A DNA stretch of 64,000 bases. It comes from Vibrio sp. DW001 (GTDB lineage: Bacteria; Pseudomonadota; Gammaproteobacteria; Enterobacterales; Vibrionaceae). Position 1 is the first letter of the stretch. Every line of letters starts with the position of its first letter. The position numbers and the translations under genes are program-made. Shown here piece by piece: positions 17,637-28,461 of the stretch. Below the pieces are notes generated by a model that was given only the letters and a program-made list of their open reading frames with translations, was not told where the DNA came from and ran no database searches. The DNA lies in NCBI RefSeq assembly GCF_029016285.1, contig NZ_CP091975.1:3596001-3660000 (forward strand), given 5' to 3'.

Positions 17637-20600
17637 TTACTCTTCGTCTTCTAGCTCGATGTTGATACCTAGTGAGCGAATCTCTTTCAACAATACGTTG
17701 AACGATTCTGGCATACCAGGTTCCATGCTATGGTTTCCGTCTACGATGTTCTTATACATCTTAGTACGACCATTCACGTCATCGGACTTAACAGTCAACA
17801 TTTCTTGTAGAGTGTAAGCAGCACCGTATGCTTCTAGTGCCCATACTTCCATCTCACCGAAACGCTGTCCACCGAACTGAGCTTTACCACCAAGTGGTTG
17901 CTGAGTTACGAGGCTGTAAGAACCAGTAGAACGTGCGTGCATCTTGTCATCAACAAGGTGATTCAGTTTAAGCATGTACATGTAACCTACGGTTACAGGA
18001 CGCTCAAATTCATCACCAGTACGGCCATCAAATAAACGCAACTGACCAGATTCTGGTAAGTCACCCAATTTCAACAGCTCTTTGATTGAAGATTCTGGAG
18101 CACCATCAAATACCGGAGTCGCAATAGGTAAGCCACCACGTAGGTTTTGTACCAATGTACGAACTTCATCATCAGATAGAGCCGCAATGTCTACTGTCTG
18201 ACGCGTTTCACCAAGATCATAAACCTTTTGCAGGAAGTTGCGGAACTGATGTAGTTCTTGTTGTTCCTTCAGCATTTGGTTGATCTTGTCACCGATACCT
18301 TTCGCAGCTAGACCCATATGAACTTCTAAGATCTGACCAATGTTCATACGAGACGGTACACCCAGTGGGTTAAGTACGATGTCAACAGGCTGACCTTTTT
18401 CATCGTAAGGCATGTCTTCAACAGGGTTAATCTTAGAGATTACACCCTTGTTACCGTGACGACCGGCCATCTTATCACCAGGTTGGATACGACGCTTAAC
18501 CGCTAGATAAACTTTAACAATCTTAAGAACACCAGGTGCTAAATCATCACCTTGCGTAATCTTACGACGTTTGTTTTCAAACTTCTTATCGAAGTCTGCT
18601 TTAAGCTCGTCCCACTGCTCAGCAAGTTGCTCAAGCAATGATTGAAGCTCATCGTCTTCTAGTGTTTGTTCTAGCCACTGTTTACGGTGAATAGAATCTA
18701 GCTTAGCTTCAGAGTAACCGCCTGAAACAAGTACAGCTCTAACACGAGCAAGTAGACCACCTTCAAGAATTTCAAACTCTTCAGTAAGGTCTTTCTTCGC
18801 TTCTTTAAGCTGCATTTGTTCAATTTCCAATGCACGCTTATCTTTCTCAACACCGTCACGAGTGAAGACTTGAACATCGATAATCGTACCTGAAACAGAG
18901 TTTGGTACACGTAGTGATGTATCTTTAACATCGGATGCTTTTTCACCAAAGATAGCTCGTAAGAGTTTCTCTTCAGGAGTTAGCTGAGTTTCACCTTTAG
19001 GTGTCACTTTACCAACTAGGATGTCACCACCCTTCACTTCAGCACCAATATAAACGATACCTGACTCGTCTAGTTTAGACAGAGCAGACTCACCTACGTT
19101 TGGAATATCCGCAGTGATCTCTTCAGATCCCAGCTTAGTATCACGTGCCACACAAGATAATTCTTGAATGTGGATAGTCGTGAAACGGTCTTCCTGAACG
19201 ACACGCTCAGAAACGAGGATTGAATCCTCAAAGTTGTAACCGTTCCAAGGCATGAATGCCAAGCGAATATTTTGGCCAAGCGCCAATTCACCAAGGTCTG
19301 TTGAAGGACCATCAGCAATAACATCACCTTTTGCTACTGGTTCGCCAGGTAGCACGGTTGGGCGTTGGTTAATACAAGTATTCTGGTTAGAACGCGTATA
19401 TTTAGTTAGGTTATAGATGTCGATACCGGCTTCGCCAGGTACCAATTCAATTTCATTAACCTTAACCACGATACGAGATGCGTCTACTGACTGAACCGTA
19501 CCGCCACGTTTTGCTACCGCAGTAACACCTGAGTCGACCGCTACGTTACGCTCGATACCAGTACCTACAAGAGGCTTATCTGCGCGTAATGTTGGAACCG
19601 CCTGACGTTGCATGTTCGCACCCATAAGGGCACGGTTCGCATCATCGTGTTCTAGGAACGGGATAAGCGATGCAGCGACAGATACAACCTGATTGGTTGC
19701 AACGTCCATGTAGTTAACTTGGTCACGTGGATGAAGACCAGATTCACCTTTCTGACGCGCCGTAACTAATTCTTCTCCGAAGGCATTAGTTTCAGTTAGC
19801 GTAGAGTTCGCCTGAGCGATGATGAATTGCCCTTCTTCAATAGCTGACAAGTAATCAACATCGGAAGTCACAATACCATCAACAACGCGACGGTAAGGGG
19901 TTTCTAGGAAACCAAAATCGTTACAGCGTGCAAACGCAGACAACGAGTTAATAAGACCGATGTTTGGACCTTCAGGCGTTTCAATCGGGCATAAGCGACC
20001 GTAGTGAGTTACGTGAACATCACGTACTTCAAAGCCTGCGCGTTCACGAGTAAGACCACCAGGACCCAATGCAGAGATACGACGTTTATGCGTCACTTCT
20101 GATAACGGGTTGTTCTGATCCATAAACTGTGAAAGCTGTGAAGAACCAAAGAATTCTTTAACAGCTGCAGAAATAGGTTTAGCGTTGATAAGATCTTGAG
20201 GCATGATTGCATCAAGGTCACCAAGGCTTAAACGTTCTTTCACCGCACGCTCAACACGCACTAAACCAACACGGAATTGGTTTTCAGCCATTTCGCCTAC
20301 GCTTCGTATACGACGGTTTCCTAAGTGGTCGATATCGTCCACTACACCTTTACCGTTACGAATGCCGATAAGCTTCTTCATTACTTCGATGATGTCGGTT
20401 TCGTCAAGAATACCTTGCTCACCAGCATCTTCACGACCGATAGAACTGTTAAACTTCATACGACCAACAGTCGATAGATCATAACGTTCTACAGCGAAGA
20501 ATAAGCTCTGAAATAAAGCTTCTGCCGCATCTTTTGTTGGTGGCTCACCAGGACGCATCATACGATAGATTTCAACTAGCGCAGAAATACGGTCAACCGT

Positions 20601-21665
20601 GCTATCGACACGTAATGTGTCGGACATGAATGGACCGTGGTCTAGATCATTAGTGAACAGAACCTGTAAATTCTTGTGACCCGCTTGAGAAAGGTTTGCC
20701 AACGCTTCTAAGCTAATCTCTTGGTTCGCCGCAACGATAATTTCGCCAGTATCTTCATTGATATAATCTTTTGATGATACTTTACCAACGATGTACTCAA
20801 CTGGTACTTCGATGGACTCAACGCCATCTTTTTCAAGATTGCGGATGTGACGAGCCGTAACACGACGACCAGTTTCGATGTAAGTCTTACCATTCGCTTC
20901 AATATCAAAGTTTGCCGTCTCGCCACGCAGGCGTTCAGGGACCAAGTCCATCATAAGGGTTTGGTCTTTCACTTCGAAGTTCACTTTGTCGAAGAAGATA
21001 TCAAGGATCTCTTCTGTCGTCTTTTGCAGTGCACGAAGAATGATAGAAGCAGGCAGTTTACGACGACGGTCGATACGTACGTATAAATTATCCTTAGGAT
21101 CGAACTCAAAGTCTAACCATGAGCCACGGTAAGGAATAACACGTGCGTTATATAAAACTTTACCTGATGAGTGGGTTTTACCCTTATCGCTATCGAAGAA
21201 CACACCTGGGCTTCGATGCAGCTGGGATACGATAACCCTCTCAGTACCATTAATTACAAAGGTACCATTATCAGTCATTAATGGGATCTCACCCATGTAA
21301 ACTTCTTGTTCTTTAATGTCTTTTACGGTACCTGCTGGTGCATCTCTATCAAACACAACAAGGCGCAATTTTACGCGCAATGGTTTTGAATAAGTTACAC
21401 CACGAATTTGACATTCTTTAACATCAAAAACTGGTTCACCAAGACGGTAGCTAACGTATTGCAGCTCAGAATTGCCGTTATAGCTCTGAATAGGAAATAC
21501 AGAACGAAAAGCGGCTTCAAGACCGTGTTGTCCTTCAGGATCCTGTTCGATAAATTTATCGAAGGAATCAAGCTGGATTGATAGCAAATATGGAATGTCC
21601 AAAACTTGTGGACGAGTACCAAAATCCTTACGGATGCGCTTTTTCTCGGTATAAGAGTAAACCAT
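17637..21665 (-). CDS. rpoB: RNA polymerase subunit beta
   Basis: A 1342-residue subunit, the same length as in E. coli. The rifampicin pocket reads [21 protein letters not shown] followed by RISALGPGG, the wild-type (sensitive) arrangement. The [29 protein letters not shown] and C-terminal [21 protein letters not shown] blocks are conserved. It is translated from the rplKAJL-rpoBC transcript after the attenuator at 21845-21875, which sets polymerase below ribosomal-protein output. Confidence 0.99.
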   Translation of the reverse strand: MVYSYTEKKRIRKDFGTRPQVLDIPYLLSIQLDSFDKFIEQDPEGQHGLEAAFRSVFPIQSYNGNSELQYVSYRLGEPVFDVKECQIRGVTYSKPLRVKLRLVVFDRDAPAGTVKDIKEQEVYMGEIPLMTDNGTFVINGTERVIVSQLHRSPGVFFDSDKGKTHSSGKVLYNARVIPYRGSWLDFEFDPKDNLYVRIDRRRKLPASIILRALQKTTEEILDIFFDKVNFEVKDQTLMMDLVPERLRGETANFDIEANGKTYIETGRRVTARHIRNLEKDGVESIEVPVEYIVGKVSSKDYINEDTGEIIVAANQEISLEALANLSQAGHKNLQVLFTNDLDHGPFMSDTLRVDSTVDRISALVEIYRMMRPGEPPTKDAAEALFQSLFFAVERYDLSTVGRMKFNSSIGREDAGEQGILDETDIIEVMKKLIGIRNGKGVVDDIDHLGNRRIRSVGEMAENQFRVGLVRVERAVKERLSLGDLDAIMPQDLINAKPISAAVKEFFGSSQLSQFMDQNNPLSEVTHKRRISALGPGGLTRERAGFEVRDVHVTHYGRLCPIETPEGPNIGLINSLSAFARCNDFGFLETPYRRVVDGIVTSDVDYLSAIEEGQFIIAQANSTLTETNAFGEELVTARQKGESGLHPRDQVNYMDVATNQVVSVAASLIPFLEHDDANRALMGANMQRQAVPTLRADKPLVGTGIERNVAVDSGVTAVAKRGGTVQSVDASRIVVKVNEIELVPGEAGIDIYNLTKYTRSNQNTCINQRPTVLPGEPVAKGDVIADGPSTDLGELALGQNIRLAFMPWNGYNFEDSILVSERVVQEDRFTTIHIQELSCVARDTKLGSEEITADIPNVGESALSKLDESGIVYIGAEVKGGDILVGKVTPKGETQLTPEEKLLRAIFGEKASDVKDTSLRVPNSVSGTIIDVQVFTRDGVEKDKRALEIEQMQLKEAKKDLTEEFEILEGGLLARVRAVLVSGGYSEAKLDSIHRKQWLEQTLEDDELQSLLEQLAEQWDELKADFDKKFENKRRKITQGDDLAPGVLKIVKVYLAVKRRIQPGDKMAGRHGNKGVISKINPVEDMPYDEKGQPVDIVLNPLGVPSRMNIGQILEVHMGLAAKGIGDKINQMLKEQQELHQFRNFLQKVYDLGETRQTVDIAALSDDEVRTLVQNLRGGLPIATPVFDGAPESSIKELLKLGDLPESGQLRLFDGRTGDEFERPVTVGYMYMLKLNHLVDDKMHARSTGSYSLVTQQPLGGKAQFGGQRFGEMEVWALEAYGAAYTLQEMLTVKSDDVNGRTKMYKNIVDGNHSMEPGMPESFNVLLKEIRSLGINIELEDEE

Positions 21666-21844
21666 GGGGTTCCTCAGCTCGCTGATAAGTGACCCAATCT
21701 ACCCAATCATTTTCTAAACGAAAAGAGCGGGGCAGTACTAGCAACTGTTTACTGTAGACCCTATGCAAGCTGACTTACATAGCGGTTTTTTGCTTGGATA
21801 TTGGTATCTAAACAGCAGGAAAATTCACCAATACCCTACAGCGC

Positions 21845-21875
21845 AAAAAGGCCGGTGGTTATAAAACCACCAGCC
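21845..21875 (-). terminator. rplL-rpoB attenuator
   Basis: On the minus strand GGCTGGTGGTT (21875-21865), a TTAT loop and AACCACCGGCC (21860-21850) form an 11-pair stem (one G-T pair) followed by T5. It sits between rplL and rpoB, where E. coli also has a partial terminator that lowers rpoBC transcription relative to the ribosomal proteins. Confidence 0.8.
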
Positions 21876-21907
21876 ATCAGCCTTTCGGCTAAGCTAAGTA
21901 ATTATTA

Positions 21908-22273
21908 TTACTTAACTTCAACAGTTGCACCAGCTTCTTCTAGAGTAGCTTTCAGTGTTTCTGCTTCTTCTTTAGATACAGCTTCTTTAACAGCAGCAGG
22001 AGCGCTATCAACTAGGCCCTTAGCTTCTTTAAGGCCTAGACCTGTAGCAGCACGTACCGCTTTGATTACAGATACTTTATTTCCGCCAATAGCAGTAAGC
22101 ATCACATCAAATTCAGTTTGCTCTTCTGCAACTTCAGCAGCAGCGCCACCAGCAACAACAGCTGCTGCAGCAGAAACGCCGAATTTTTCTTCCATAGCTT
22201 CGATAAGCTCTACAACTTGCATTACAGACATTTCTGCAACTGCATCTAGGATTTGCTCGTTAGTAATAGACAT
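21908..22273 (-). CDS. rplL: Ribosomal protein bL12 (L7/L12)
   Basis: A 121-residue stalk protein. The N-terminal dimerisation helix ([31 protein letters not shown]), an alanine-rich hinge ([17 protein letters not shown]) and the globular C-terminal domain ([25 protein letters not shown]) are all clear. It binds bL10 and recruits translation factors to the ribosome. It follows rplJ by 57 bases and precedes the attenuator. Like its neighbours it has codon use typical of highly expressed genes. Confidence 0.98.
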   Translation of the reverse strand: MSITNEQILDAVAEMSVMQVVELIEAMEEKFGVSAAAAVVAGGAAAEVAEEQTEFDVMLTAIGGNKVSVIKAVRAATGLGLKEAKGLVDSAPAAVKEAVSKEEAETLKATLEEAGATVEVK

Positions 22274-22330
22274 AACAATTCTCTTTTAAGTCAACAATTA
22301 GTTTATTTTGCAATCAGTACAAAGTGAGGC

Positions 22331-22825
22331 TTATGCCGCAACTTCTTCTTTCTGATCGCGAACAGCAGCGATTGTACGTACCAGCTTGCCAGCTGAAGCT
22401 TCTTTCATGCACATCATTAGGCGTGCGATAGCTTCGTCGTAAGTTGGTAGTGTCGCCAATACATTAGCGTCAGTAACTACGCCTTCAAATGCAGCAGCTT
22501 TGATCTCAAATTCTTTATTCTCTTTCGCGAAATCTTTAAAGATACGCGCAGCAGCACCTGGGTGCTCGTTAGAGAATGCGATCAAAGTTGGACCTACGAA
22601 TACGTCTTGTAGACATTCGTAAGCTGTGCCTTCTACAGCGCGACGTGCTAGTGTGTTGCGAACAACTCTCATATAAACACCCGCTTCACGAGCTTGTTTA
22701 CGTAGAGTAGTCATCGCGCCAACAGTAACGCCACGAGAGTCAGCTACAACTGCAGAAAGTGCATCACCGGCTGCTTCGTTGACTTCAGCAACAATTGCTT
22801 TTTTGTCTTGAAGGTTTAAAGCCAT
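22331..22825 (-). CDS. rplJ: Ribosomal protein uL10
   Basis: A 164-residue protein anchoring bL12 dimers to 23S rRNA. It starts [19 protein letters not shown]; the open frame reaches 22861, but ATG 22825 is preceded by AGGAG and matches the family. [13 protein letters not shown] is the rRNA-binding region and the C-terminal helix ([14 protein letters not shown]) binds bL12. The L10-(L12)4 complex is known to repress its own mRNA at the long leader upstream. Confidence 0.97.
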   Translation of the reverse strand: MALNLQDKKAIVAEVNEAAGDALSAVVADSRGVTVGAMTTLRKQAREAGVYMRVVRNTLARRAVEGTAYECLQDVFVGPTLIAFSNEHPGAAARIFKDFAKENKEFEIKAAAFEGVVTDANVLATLPTYDEAIARLMMCMKEASAGKLVRTIAAVRDQKEEVAA

Positions 22826-23125
22826 CTTGGATTTACTCCTGGTTGTCGTTACACCACCCAATATTCATAAATAGATATCGGGAGTTAATACGGTGCATTC
22901 CCAGATAAAAGCCAATCGAAATAAATTTGACTTTCTTCGGTTCGGGCACCGTCTACGTAGGTAAACATTAAGTTTCAAATATAAAATTCGAAACGCCTAC
23001 GGTCTTGGACGGAGACTGCAATAGCCAGGCATTTCAACGTTTCTCTCAAACAAATAACTAAATTTGCTCAATAAAACCATCAAAATGACCTTTAAAAACG
23101 CAGTCCCAACCACAAATTAAATAGG
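22826..23125 (-). promoter_or_regulatory. rplJ mRNA leader (L10 autoregulatory leader)
   Basis: About 300 bases without a gene between the promoter at 23132-23159 and rplJ. On the minus strand it carries complementary segments such as CAGTCTCCGTCCAAGACCG and CTACGTAGACGGTG, similar to the L10 leader of enterobacteria where L10-(L12)4 binds and blocks translation. The assignment rests on position and these words; folding was not computed. Confidence 0.6.
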
Positions 23126-23131
23126 CGCGGA

Positions 23132-23159
23132 ATTATACATGAATTCCGCGTCTATGCAA
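23132..23159 (-). promoter_or_regulatory. Promoter for rplJL-rpoBC, inside a dyad
   Basis: On the minus strand the -35 is TTGCAT (23159-23154), the spacer 16 bases and the -10 TATAAT (23137-23132). It lies directly after the rplA stop. The -10 is inside an inverted repeat with 9-base arms CGCGGAATT (23126-23134) and AATTCCGCG (23142-23150), so readthrough RNA from rplA would fold over the promoter sequence. Confidence 0.75.
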
Positions 23160-23160
23160 A

Positions 23161-23865
23161 TTAGCTTGCTACAGTGTTCAGGCTAGTCTGATCGACAGCA
23201 ACACCAGCACCCATCGTTGTAGAGATGCTGATTTTCTGTAGGAAAACACCTTTCGCTGAAGATGGTTTCGCTTTCTTAAGTGCAACTAGAAGAGCTTCTA
23301 AGTTCTCTTGTAGGTGAGCTGTTTCGAAAGAGGCTTTACCAATAGTAGTATGGATAATGCCGTTCTTATCGTTACGATAGCGAACCTGACCTGCTTTAGC
23401 ATTTTTAACTGCTTGTGCAACGTTAGGAGTTACCGTACCAACCTTAGGGTTTGGCATAAGACCGCGTGGACCTAGGATTGTACCTAGTTGTCCAACAACG
23501 CGCATTGCATCTGGAGAAGCAACAACAACGTCAAAGTCCATAACACCTTTTTTAACTTGCTCAGCAAGATCTTCCATACCTACGATATCTGCGCCAGCTT
23601 CTTTAGCTGCTTCAGCGTTAGCACCTTGAGTGAACACTGCAACGCGAATGTCACGGCCAGTACCGTGCGGTAGCACAGTTGCGCCACGTACGTTTTGGTC
23701 AGATTTACGAGCGTCAATACCAAGATTAACTGCTACGTCAACACTCTCTACAAACTTAGCTGTTGCTAGTTCTTTAAGAAGAGCGATTGCTTCGTTGATT
23801 TCGTATTGCTTAGTTACATCAACTTTGTCGCGTATTACGCGCATGCGTTTAGTTAGTTTTGCCAT
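23161..23865 (-). CDS. rplA: Ribosomal protein uL1
   Basis: A 234-residue protein of the L1 stalk, binding 23S rRNA and helping release deacylated tRNA from the E site. It starts [16 protein letters not shown] and contains the signature [19 protein letters not shown]. It is encoded four bases after rplK. In E. coli L1 also represses the rplKA mRNA by binding its leader; a candidate site lies at 24317-24348. Confidence 0.98.
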   Translation of the reverse strand: MAKLTKRMRVIRDKVDVTKQYEINEAIALLKELATAKFVESVDVAVNLGIDARKSDQNVRGATVLPHGTGRDIRVAVFTQGANAEAAKEAGADIVGMEDLAEQVKKGVMDFDVVVASPDAMRVVGQLGTILGPRGLMPNPKVGTVTPNVAQAVKNAKAGQVRYRNDKNGIIHTTIGKASFETAHLQENLEALLVALKKAKPSSAKGVFLQKISISTTMGAGVAVDQTSLNTVAS

Positions 23866-23869
23866 AATC

Positions 23870-24298
23870 TTAACCCTCTACCACTAGGCCCATTGAACGA
23901 GCAGTACCTGCGATAGAACGTTTCATTGCTTCAACGTCAGCGCCAGTCATATCTGCAGCTTTTGTTTCTGCAATTTCTTGCAGCTGAGCGTCAGTTACAG
24001 TACCAACTTTCTCAGTATTTGGACGACCAGAACCAGACTTAACGCCTGCTGCTTTCTTAAGAAGAACAGCTGCCGGTGGAGTCTTAGTTTCGAACGTGAA
24101 AGAACGGTCGCTGTATACAGAGATAACAACTGGGATCGGTAGACCTTTCTCAACAGATTCTGTTTTTGCGTTAAACGCTTTACAGAATTCCATGATGTTC
24201 ACACCGTGTTGTCCTAGAGCAGGACCTACTGGTGGACTTGGGTTCGCCATACCTGCTGCAACTTGCAGCTTGATATAAGCTTCAACTTTCTTAGCCAT
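23870..24298 (-). CDS. rplK: Ribosomal protein uL11
   Basis: A 142-residue protein at the GTPase-associated centre of the large subunit. It begins [43 protein letters not shown] and has the RNA-binding C-terminal domain ending [12 protein letters not shown]. It is the first gene of the rplKA unit, after the promoter at 24383-24411, with a short leader and a moderate Shine-Dalgarno (TTAGGAAA). Confidence 0.98.
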   Translation of the reverse strand: MAKKVEAYIKLQVAAGMANPSPPVGPALGQHGVNIMEFCKAFNAKTESVEKGLPIPVVISVYSDRSFTFETKTPPAAVLLKKAAGVKSGSGRPNTEKVGTVTDAQLQEIAETKAADMTGADVEAMKRSIAGTARSMGLVVEG

Positions 24299-24316
24299 GA
24301 TATTTCCTAATGCTTG

Positions 24317-24348
24317 GGTTCAAACGCTAATCTTTTGATCAGCTCCCC
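24317..24348 (-). promoter_or_regulatory. Putative L1 operator in the rplK leader
   Basis: On the minus strand GGGGA is followed by the hairpin GCTGATC-AAAA-GATTAGC (24343-24326) and then GTTTGAACCC. A short irregular helix at this place, just before rplK, fits the known L1 feedback site. It was recognised by position and shape, not by alignment. Confidence 0.5.
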
Positions 24349-24367
24349 GCTTTTTTAATAATAACCT

Positions 24368-24405
24368 GTAAAAAGGCGCGAAATTATAATCAGATTTCGC
24401 GCCTT
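24368..24405 (-). terminator. Terminator after nusG
   Basis: Perfect 12-base arms AAGGCGCGAAAT (24373-24384) and ATTTCGCGCCTT (24394-24405), followed on the minus strand by a run of five T including the stem end. It separates secE-nusG from rplKA and overlaps the rplK promoter. Confidence 0.75.
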
Positions 24406-24411
24406 ACACAA
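24383..24411 (-). promoter_or_regulatory. Promoter for rplKA, inside the nusG terminator dyad
   Basis: On the minus strand the -35 is TTGTGT (24411-24406), the spacer 17 bases and the -10 a consensus TATAAT (24388-24383). The -10 lies across the loop of the terminator hairpin. RNA started here begins after the left arm and so cannot form the terminator, whereas readthrough RNA from nusG can. Confidence 0.75.
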
Positions 24412-24429
24412 GCATAAAAAGATGTTTTT

Positions 24430-24978
24430 TTAATCAAGTTTCTCAACTTGACCAAATTCAAGCTCAACTGGTGTTGCACGACCAAAGATCGAAACAGACA
24501 CTTTAATGCGGCTCTTCTCGTAATCTGCTTCTTCAACGGTACCGTTAAAGTCTGCAAATGGACCATCGTTAACACGTACCACTTCACCAGGTTCAAACAT
24601 CGTCTTAGGACGAGGAGCTTCGCTCGCTTGTTCTAGACGGTTCAAAATGGCATCAGCTTCTTTGTCTGTGATAGGAGCTGGACGGTCAGAAGTACCACCA
24701 ATGAAGCCCATTACACGTGGAACGCTACGTACAAGGTGCCATGATTCATCGTTCATCAACATCTGAACGAGAACATAACCTGGGAAGAATTTGCGTTCAC
24801 TTTTGCGGCGTTGGCCAGCACGCATTTCAACTACTTCTTCTGTAGGAACAAGAATTTCGCCGAAGTAATCTTCCATCGTGTGCATTTTTATATACTCACG
24901 AAGAGATTGAGCAACACGACCTTCATAGCCTGAAAAAGCCTGAACCACATACCAACGTTTTTTTGGAGCTTCACTCAT
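24430..24978 (-). CDS. nusG: Transcription elongation/antitermination factor NusG
   Basis: A 182-residue protein: the NGN domain ([23 protein letters not shown]) binds the RNA polymerase clamp, and the KOW domain ([40 protein letters not shown]) contacts Rho or ribosomal protein S10. It takes part in rRNA antitermination, relevant to the two rrn operons nearby. It is encoded 12 bases after secE in the conserved secE-nusG pair. Confidence 0.98.
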   Translation of the reverse strand: MSEAPKKRWYVVQAFSGYEGRVAQSLREYIKMHTMEDYFGEILVPTEEVVEMRAGQRRKSERKFFPGYVLVQMLMNDESWHLVRSVPRVMGFIGGTSDRPAPITDKEADAILNRLEQASEAPRPKTMFEPGEVVRVNDGPFADFNGTVEEADYEKSRIKVSVSIFGRATPVELEFGQVEKLD

Positions 24979-24990
24979 GAATTAAAACCC

Positions 24991-25368
24991 TCATGCACCA
25001 GTAACTAAGGCAACTAGACGAACCATAATGCCGTCAATTCCCCAAAGTATTAAAGCCATAATAATACATACGACCAAAACGATTAGTGTTGTTTGCATAG
25101 TTTCTTGGCGCGTAGGCCAAACTACCTTACGAACTTCCATACGAGATTCGCGTGCAAAACTAATCGCTGTTTTACCTTTTGCTGTAGTTGCAGACACACC
25201 AAGAGCTGCTGCGATTAAAACAACAACCCCTGCTACGCGTAATACAACCGACATTTCACCATACAGGTAATTACCCACTACAGCAGCGGCTAGCAGAGCA
25301 AAAGCGATAATCCACTTAAATGTATCTGCTGCACTTGAGCTATTAGGAGTTTCAGCATTTGCGTTCAT
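24991..25368 (-). CDS. secE: Preprotein translocase subunit SecE
   Basis: A 125-residue inner-membrane protein of the SecYEG channel. Three hydrophobic segments are visible (about 17-35, 40-60 and 91-115), the three-helix form typical of gammaproteobacteria. The conserved cytoplasmic stretch ARESRMEVRKVVWPTRQETMQTT precedes the last, essential helix. It is transcribed with nusG from the 227-base gap that follows the tufB terminator. Confidence 0.96.
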   Translation of the reverse strand: MNANAETPNSSSAADTFKWIIAFALLAAAVVGNYLYGEMSVVLRVAGVVVLIAAALGVSATTAKGKTAISFARESRMEVRKVVWPTRQETMQTTLIVLVVCIIMALILWGIDGIMVRLVALVTGA

Positions 25369-25548
25369 AAAACCAACCTGTTACAAGTCTTAACTATAGA
25401 CGACAACAACCCCGCTGCTGCAGGGCTCATTCTTAATACATCAAAAATACTAATGCACCGATCAGCCAAAATACACATATTGACTCGAAAATTCTTTGTT
25501 TTTCAACAAGATCGACATAAAAACAGCCAACCCTTTTTTCATGTGCTT

Positions 25549-25576
25549 AAAAAGGGCATCAAATGATGCCCTTTTT
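25549..25576 (-). terminator. Terminator of tufB
   Basis: Perfect 12-base arms AAAAAGGGCATC (25549-25560) and GATGCCCTTTTT (25565-25576) with an AAAT loop and T tract, 20 bases after the tufB stop. Confidence 0.92.
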
Positions 25577-25595
25577 ACTAGCCGTTCGTCAAATC

Positions 25596-26780
25596 TTATT
25601 CGAAGATTTTAGCAACAACACCAGCACCAACAGTACGACCACCTTCACGAATCGCGAAGCGTAGACCGTCATCCATTGCGATTGGAGCAATTAGCTCAAC
25701 CGTCATTTGAATGTTGTCGCCTGGCATTACCATCTCTACACCTTCCGGTAAAGTGATGTCGCCTGTTACGTCCGTTGTACGGAAGTAAAACTGTGGACGG
25801 TAACCTTTGAAGAATGGAGTATGACGACCACCTTCATCTTTAGAAAGAACGTAAACTTCTGATTCAAACTTCGTATGAGGAGTGATTGAATTTGGAGCCG
25901 CCAATACTTGACCGCGCTCTACGTCTTCACGTTTAGTACCACGTAGTAAAGCACCAACGTTCTCGCCTGCACGACCTTCGTCAAGCAATTTACGGAACAT
26001 TTCAACACCAGTACAAGTCGTAGTAGTTGTCTCTTTGATACCAACGATAACAACTTCGTCACCAACTTTTAGGATACCACGTTCGATACGACCCGTTACT
26101 ACTGTACCACGACCTTGAATTGAGAATACATCTTCAATTGGTAGTAGGAACGGTAGATCTACTGCACGCTCTGGCATTGGGATATAGTTGTCTAGCGCTT
26201 CTGCTAGCTCAATGATCTTATCTTCCCACTCTTTCTCACCGTTAAGTGCGCCTAGAGCTGAACCTTGAATTACTGGAAGATCATCACCTGGGTATTCGTA
26301 TTCAGAAAGAAGTTCACGAACTTCCATCTCTACTAGTTCTAGTAGTTCTTCATCATCAACCATGTCACATTTGTTCATGAATACGATGATGTAAGGAATA
26401 CCAACCTGACGTCCAAGTAGGATGTGCTCACGAGTTTGTGGCATAGGGCCATCTGTCGCTGCTACTACTAGAATACCGCCGTCCATTTGCGCAGCACCAG
26501 TGATCATGTTCTTAACATAATCGGCGTGTCCTGGGCAATCTACGTGTGCGTAGTGACGTGCTGGTGTATCGTACTCAACGTGAGACGTTGCGATAGTGAT
26601 ACCGCGCTCACGCTCTTCTGGAGCGTTATCGATTGATGCGAAGTCTTTCGCTACGCCGCCGTATACTTTTGCAAGAGTAGTACAGATAGCTGCAGTTAGA
26701 GTTGTTTTACCGTGGTCAACGTGGCCAATAGTACCAACGTTTACGTGCGGTTTCGTACGTTCAAATTTTTCTTTAGACAT
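25596..26780 (-). CDS. tufB: Elongation factor Tu
   Basis: A 394-residue GTPase delivering aminoacyl-tRNA to the ribosome. G motifs are [16 protein letters not shown] and NKCD; the C-terminal domains include [13 protein letters not shown] and [15 protein letters not shown]. The open frame reaches 26828, but ATG 26780 ([14 protein letters not shown]) has AGGG upstream and matches the family. It is preceded by four tRNA genes in the order thrU-tyrU-glyT-thrT, so this is the tufB-type copy co-transcribed with tRNAs. Confidence 0.97.
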   Translation of the reverse strand: MSKEKFERTKPHVNVGTIGHVDHGKTTLTAAICTTLAKVYGGVAKDFASIDNAPEERERGITIATSHVEYDTPARHYAHVDCPGHADYVKNMITGAAQMDGGILVVAATDGPMPQTREHILLGRQVGIPYIIVFMNKCDMVDDEELLELVEMEVRELLSEYEYPGDDLPVIQGSALGALNGEKEWEDKIIELAEALDNYIPMPERAVDLPFLLPIEDVFSIQGRGTVVTGRIERGILKVGDEVVIVGIKETTTTTCTGVEMFRKLLDEGRAGENVGALLRGTKREDVERGQVLAAPNSITPHTKFESEVYVLSKDEGGRHTPFFKGYRPQFYFRTTDVTGDITLPEGVEMVMPGDNIQMTVELIAPIAMDDGLRFAIREGGRTVGAGVVAKIFE

Positions 26781-26899
26781 GAGTTGTCCCTCTAGGTACG
26801 GATTTAGGTGGCTTTGATGACCACGCAACCAAAAAATATTGGTAATTAAACTTTCTTAATAACTAATAATATATCAAAAGGAAATACTTGCTTCAGAGC

Positions 26900-26975
26900 T
26901 GGTGCTGATACCTAAATTTTAATTGGGTATCTCACCCTTACCAAAGGTGCGCTGTATCGACTGAGCTATAACAGC
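26900..26975 (-). pseudogene. Degenerate tRNA-Thr (anticodon GGT), thrT position
   Basis: A 76-base tRNA-length element with encoded CCA, anticodon loop TTGGTAA and the context of E. coli thrT, directly before tufB. Folded as a cloverleaf it has a U-U mismatch at 5-68, C-C at 13-22 and C-A at 51-63. G19 is A and C56 is A, so the usual D-loop/T-loop pair is lost and the T-loop reads TTAAAAT instead of TTCGAAT. The anticodon stem is still paired. It is probably a decaying tRNA, perhaps kept only as a processing signal in the tufB transcript; a functional odd tRNA cannot be excluded. Confidence 0.75.
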
Positions 26976-26986
26976 ACTCAAATAGA

Positions 26987-27061
<75 letters not shown>

Positions 27062-27095
27062 ACAAGTGGCTCTGAGAGCTATATCCTTAAGAATA

Positions 27096-27180
<85 letters not shown>

Positions 27181-27206
27181 AAAATTTCTCTTTCTTTAAA
27201 AGAAAG

Positions 27207-27282
<76 letters not shown>

Positions 27283-27297
27283 ACATAAGTGGAGCGC

Positions 27298-27326
27298 ATT
27301 TTATGGGATGATCTTTTCTCTTGCAA
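27298..27326 (-). promoter_or_regulatory. Promoter of the tRNA-tufB operon
   Basis: On the minus strand the -35 is TTGCAA (27326-27321), the spacer 17 bases and the -10 TAAAAT (27303-27298). The discriminator that follows, GCGCTCC, is GC-rich, typical of stringently controlled stable-RNA promoters. The transcript would start about 10 bases before tRNA-Thr. Confidence 0.82.
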
Positions 27327-27489
27327 TAGGAAATTTGAAATAAATGTGCTTTTCCTAAACTTTCTAGTTTTTAGACCACTTTTTACGCAGTTCAAAGTGA
27401 ATAATCATCGATATGCAAGCTAAGTCGCTTGAATTCATTCTTAGTTAATGTATTTTCCTCTCTTCATTATCTGTTTATATCGAGTTTTT

Positions 27490-28413
27490 ATGAGTCCTTT
27501 CATGTCTTTTGATCGCAACCGTTGGGCAGAGCTGAGAAATTCAGTACCCATGACATTGTCTGAAGCCGACCTTAGAGAACTGCAAGGCATTAATGAAAAG
27601 CTGACTATGCAAGAAGCGGTCGAGATTTATCTGCCTCTAACTCGACTACTCAACCTTTATATATCTGCTAGGCAAAGTAGAAATTCAGTGCTAAATCATT
27701 TCCTAAATAAAAAAGAACATTCTCCCCCGTTCGTTATTGGAATAGCTGGCAGTGTCGCCGTCGGAAAAAGCACCACAGCACGCCTATTGAAAGCCCTTTT
27801 ATCCAGATGGGAGATGCATCCAAGAGTTGAACTCATTACAACCGATGGATTTTTACTACCAAACAAAGTGCTAAACGAGCGCGAGATAATGACCAGAAAA
27901 GGATTCCCAGAATCCTATGATATGAAGGGCCTTGTTCAGTTCGTTTCAGACATTAAGGCGTGTAAGAGACATGTAGTTGCGCCGGTATACTCCCATATAA
28001 CGTATGATATTACCGACGAGAAAAAGGTTGTTGACCTTCCTGACGTACTGATTATTGAAGGACTTAATGTACTGCAAAGCGGAATGGACTACCCCCATGA
28101 CCCACATCGAGTCTTTGTTTCTGACTTCGTAGATTTTTCTATCTTTGTAGACGCAGAAGTTCATCAGATTAAGAAGTGGTATGTAGAGAGATTTATGGAG
28201 TTTAGAAGAAGTGCGTTTAAAAAACCGGGTTCTTATTTTTCTCATTATACTTCTTTAACAGAGCAAGAGTCAGTCAATAAAGCAATGAGTATTTGGGACA
28301 GTATAAACGGGAAAAACTTGGCACAAAATATACTACCTACCAGAGAACGCGCTCATTTGATTCTTAAGAAAGGTGGCAATCACATGGTTGAAGAAGTTTT
28401 ACTACGAAAATAG
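27490..28413 (+). CDS. coaA: Pantothenate kinase (type I)
   Basis: A 307-residue P-loop kinase that commits pantothenate to coenzyme A synthesis and is normally feedback-inhibited by CoA. The P-loop is GSVAVGKST (87-95); [45 protein letters not shown] and the ILPTRERA block are typical of bacterial type I enzymes. The open frame reaches 27448, but ATG 27490 ([15 protein letters not shown]) matches E. coli MTPYLQFDRNQW. The Shine-Dalgarno is weak. It lies between the tufB tRNAs and birA, in E. coli order and orientation. Confidence 0.94.
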   Translation: MSPFMSFDRNRWAELRNSVPMTLSEADLRELQGINEKLTMQEAVEIYLPLTRLLNLYISARQSRNSVLNHFLNKKEHSPPFVIGIAGSVAVGKSTTARLLKALLSRWEMHPRVELITTDGFLLPNKVLNEREIMTRKGFPESYDMKGLVQFVSDIKACKRHVVAPVYSHITYDITDEKKVVDLPDVLIIEGLNVLQSGMDYPHDPHRVFVSDFVDFSIFVDAEVHQIKKWYVERFMEFRRSAFKKPGSYFSHYTSLTEQESVNKAMSIWDSINGKNLAQNILPTRERAHLILKKGGNHMVEEVLLRK

Positions 28414-28420
28414 TCATTAA

Positions 28421-28455
28421 AACTAGCGTTTTTAGATGACGTTTAAACGCTAGTT
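28421..28455. terminator. Hairpin between coaA and birA
   Basis: Perfect 11-base arms AACTAGCGTTT (28421-28431) and AAACGCTAGTT (28445-28455) with a 13-base loop, between the converging coaA and birA genes. No T tract follows on either strand. Confidence 0.6.
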
Positions 28456-28461
28456 AATTGG

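Noticed and set aside
21801..22289. 162-codon plus-strand frame across rplL
   Set aside because: Its serine/alanine-rich composition is the reverse reading of the alanine-rich L7/L12 gene.
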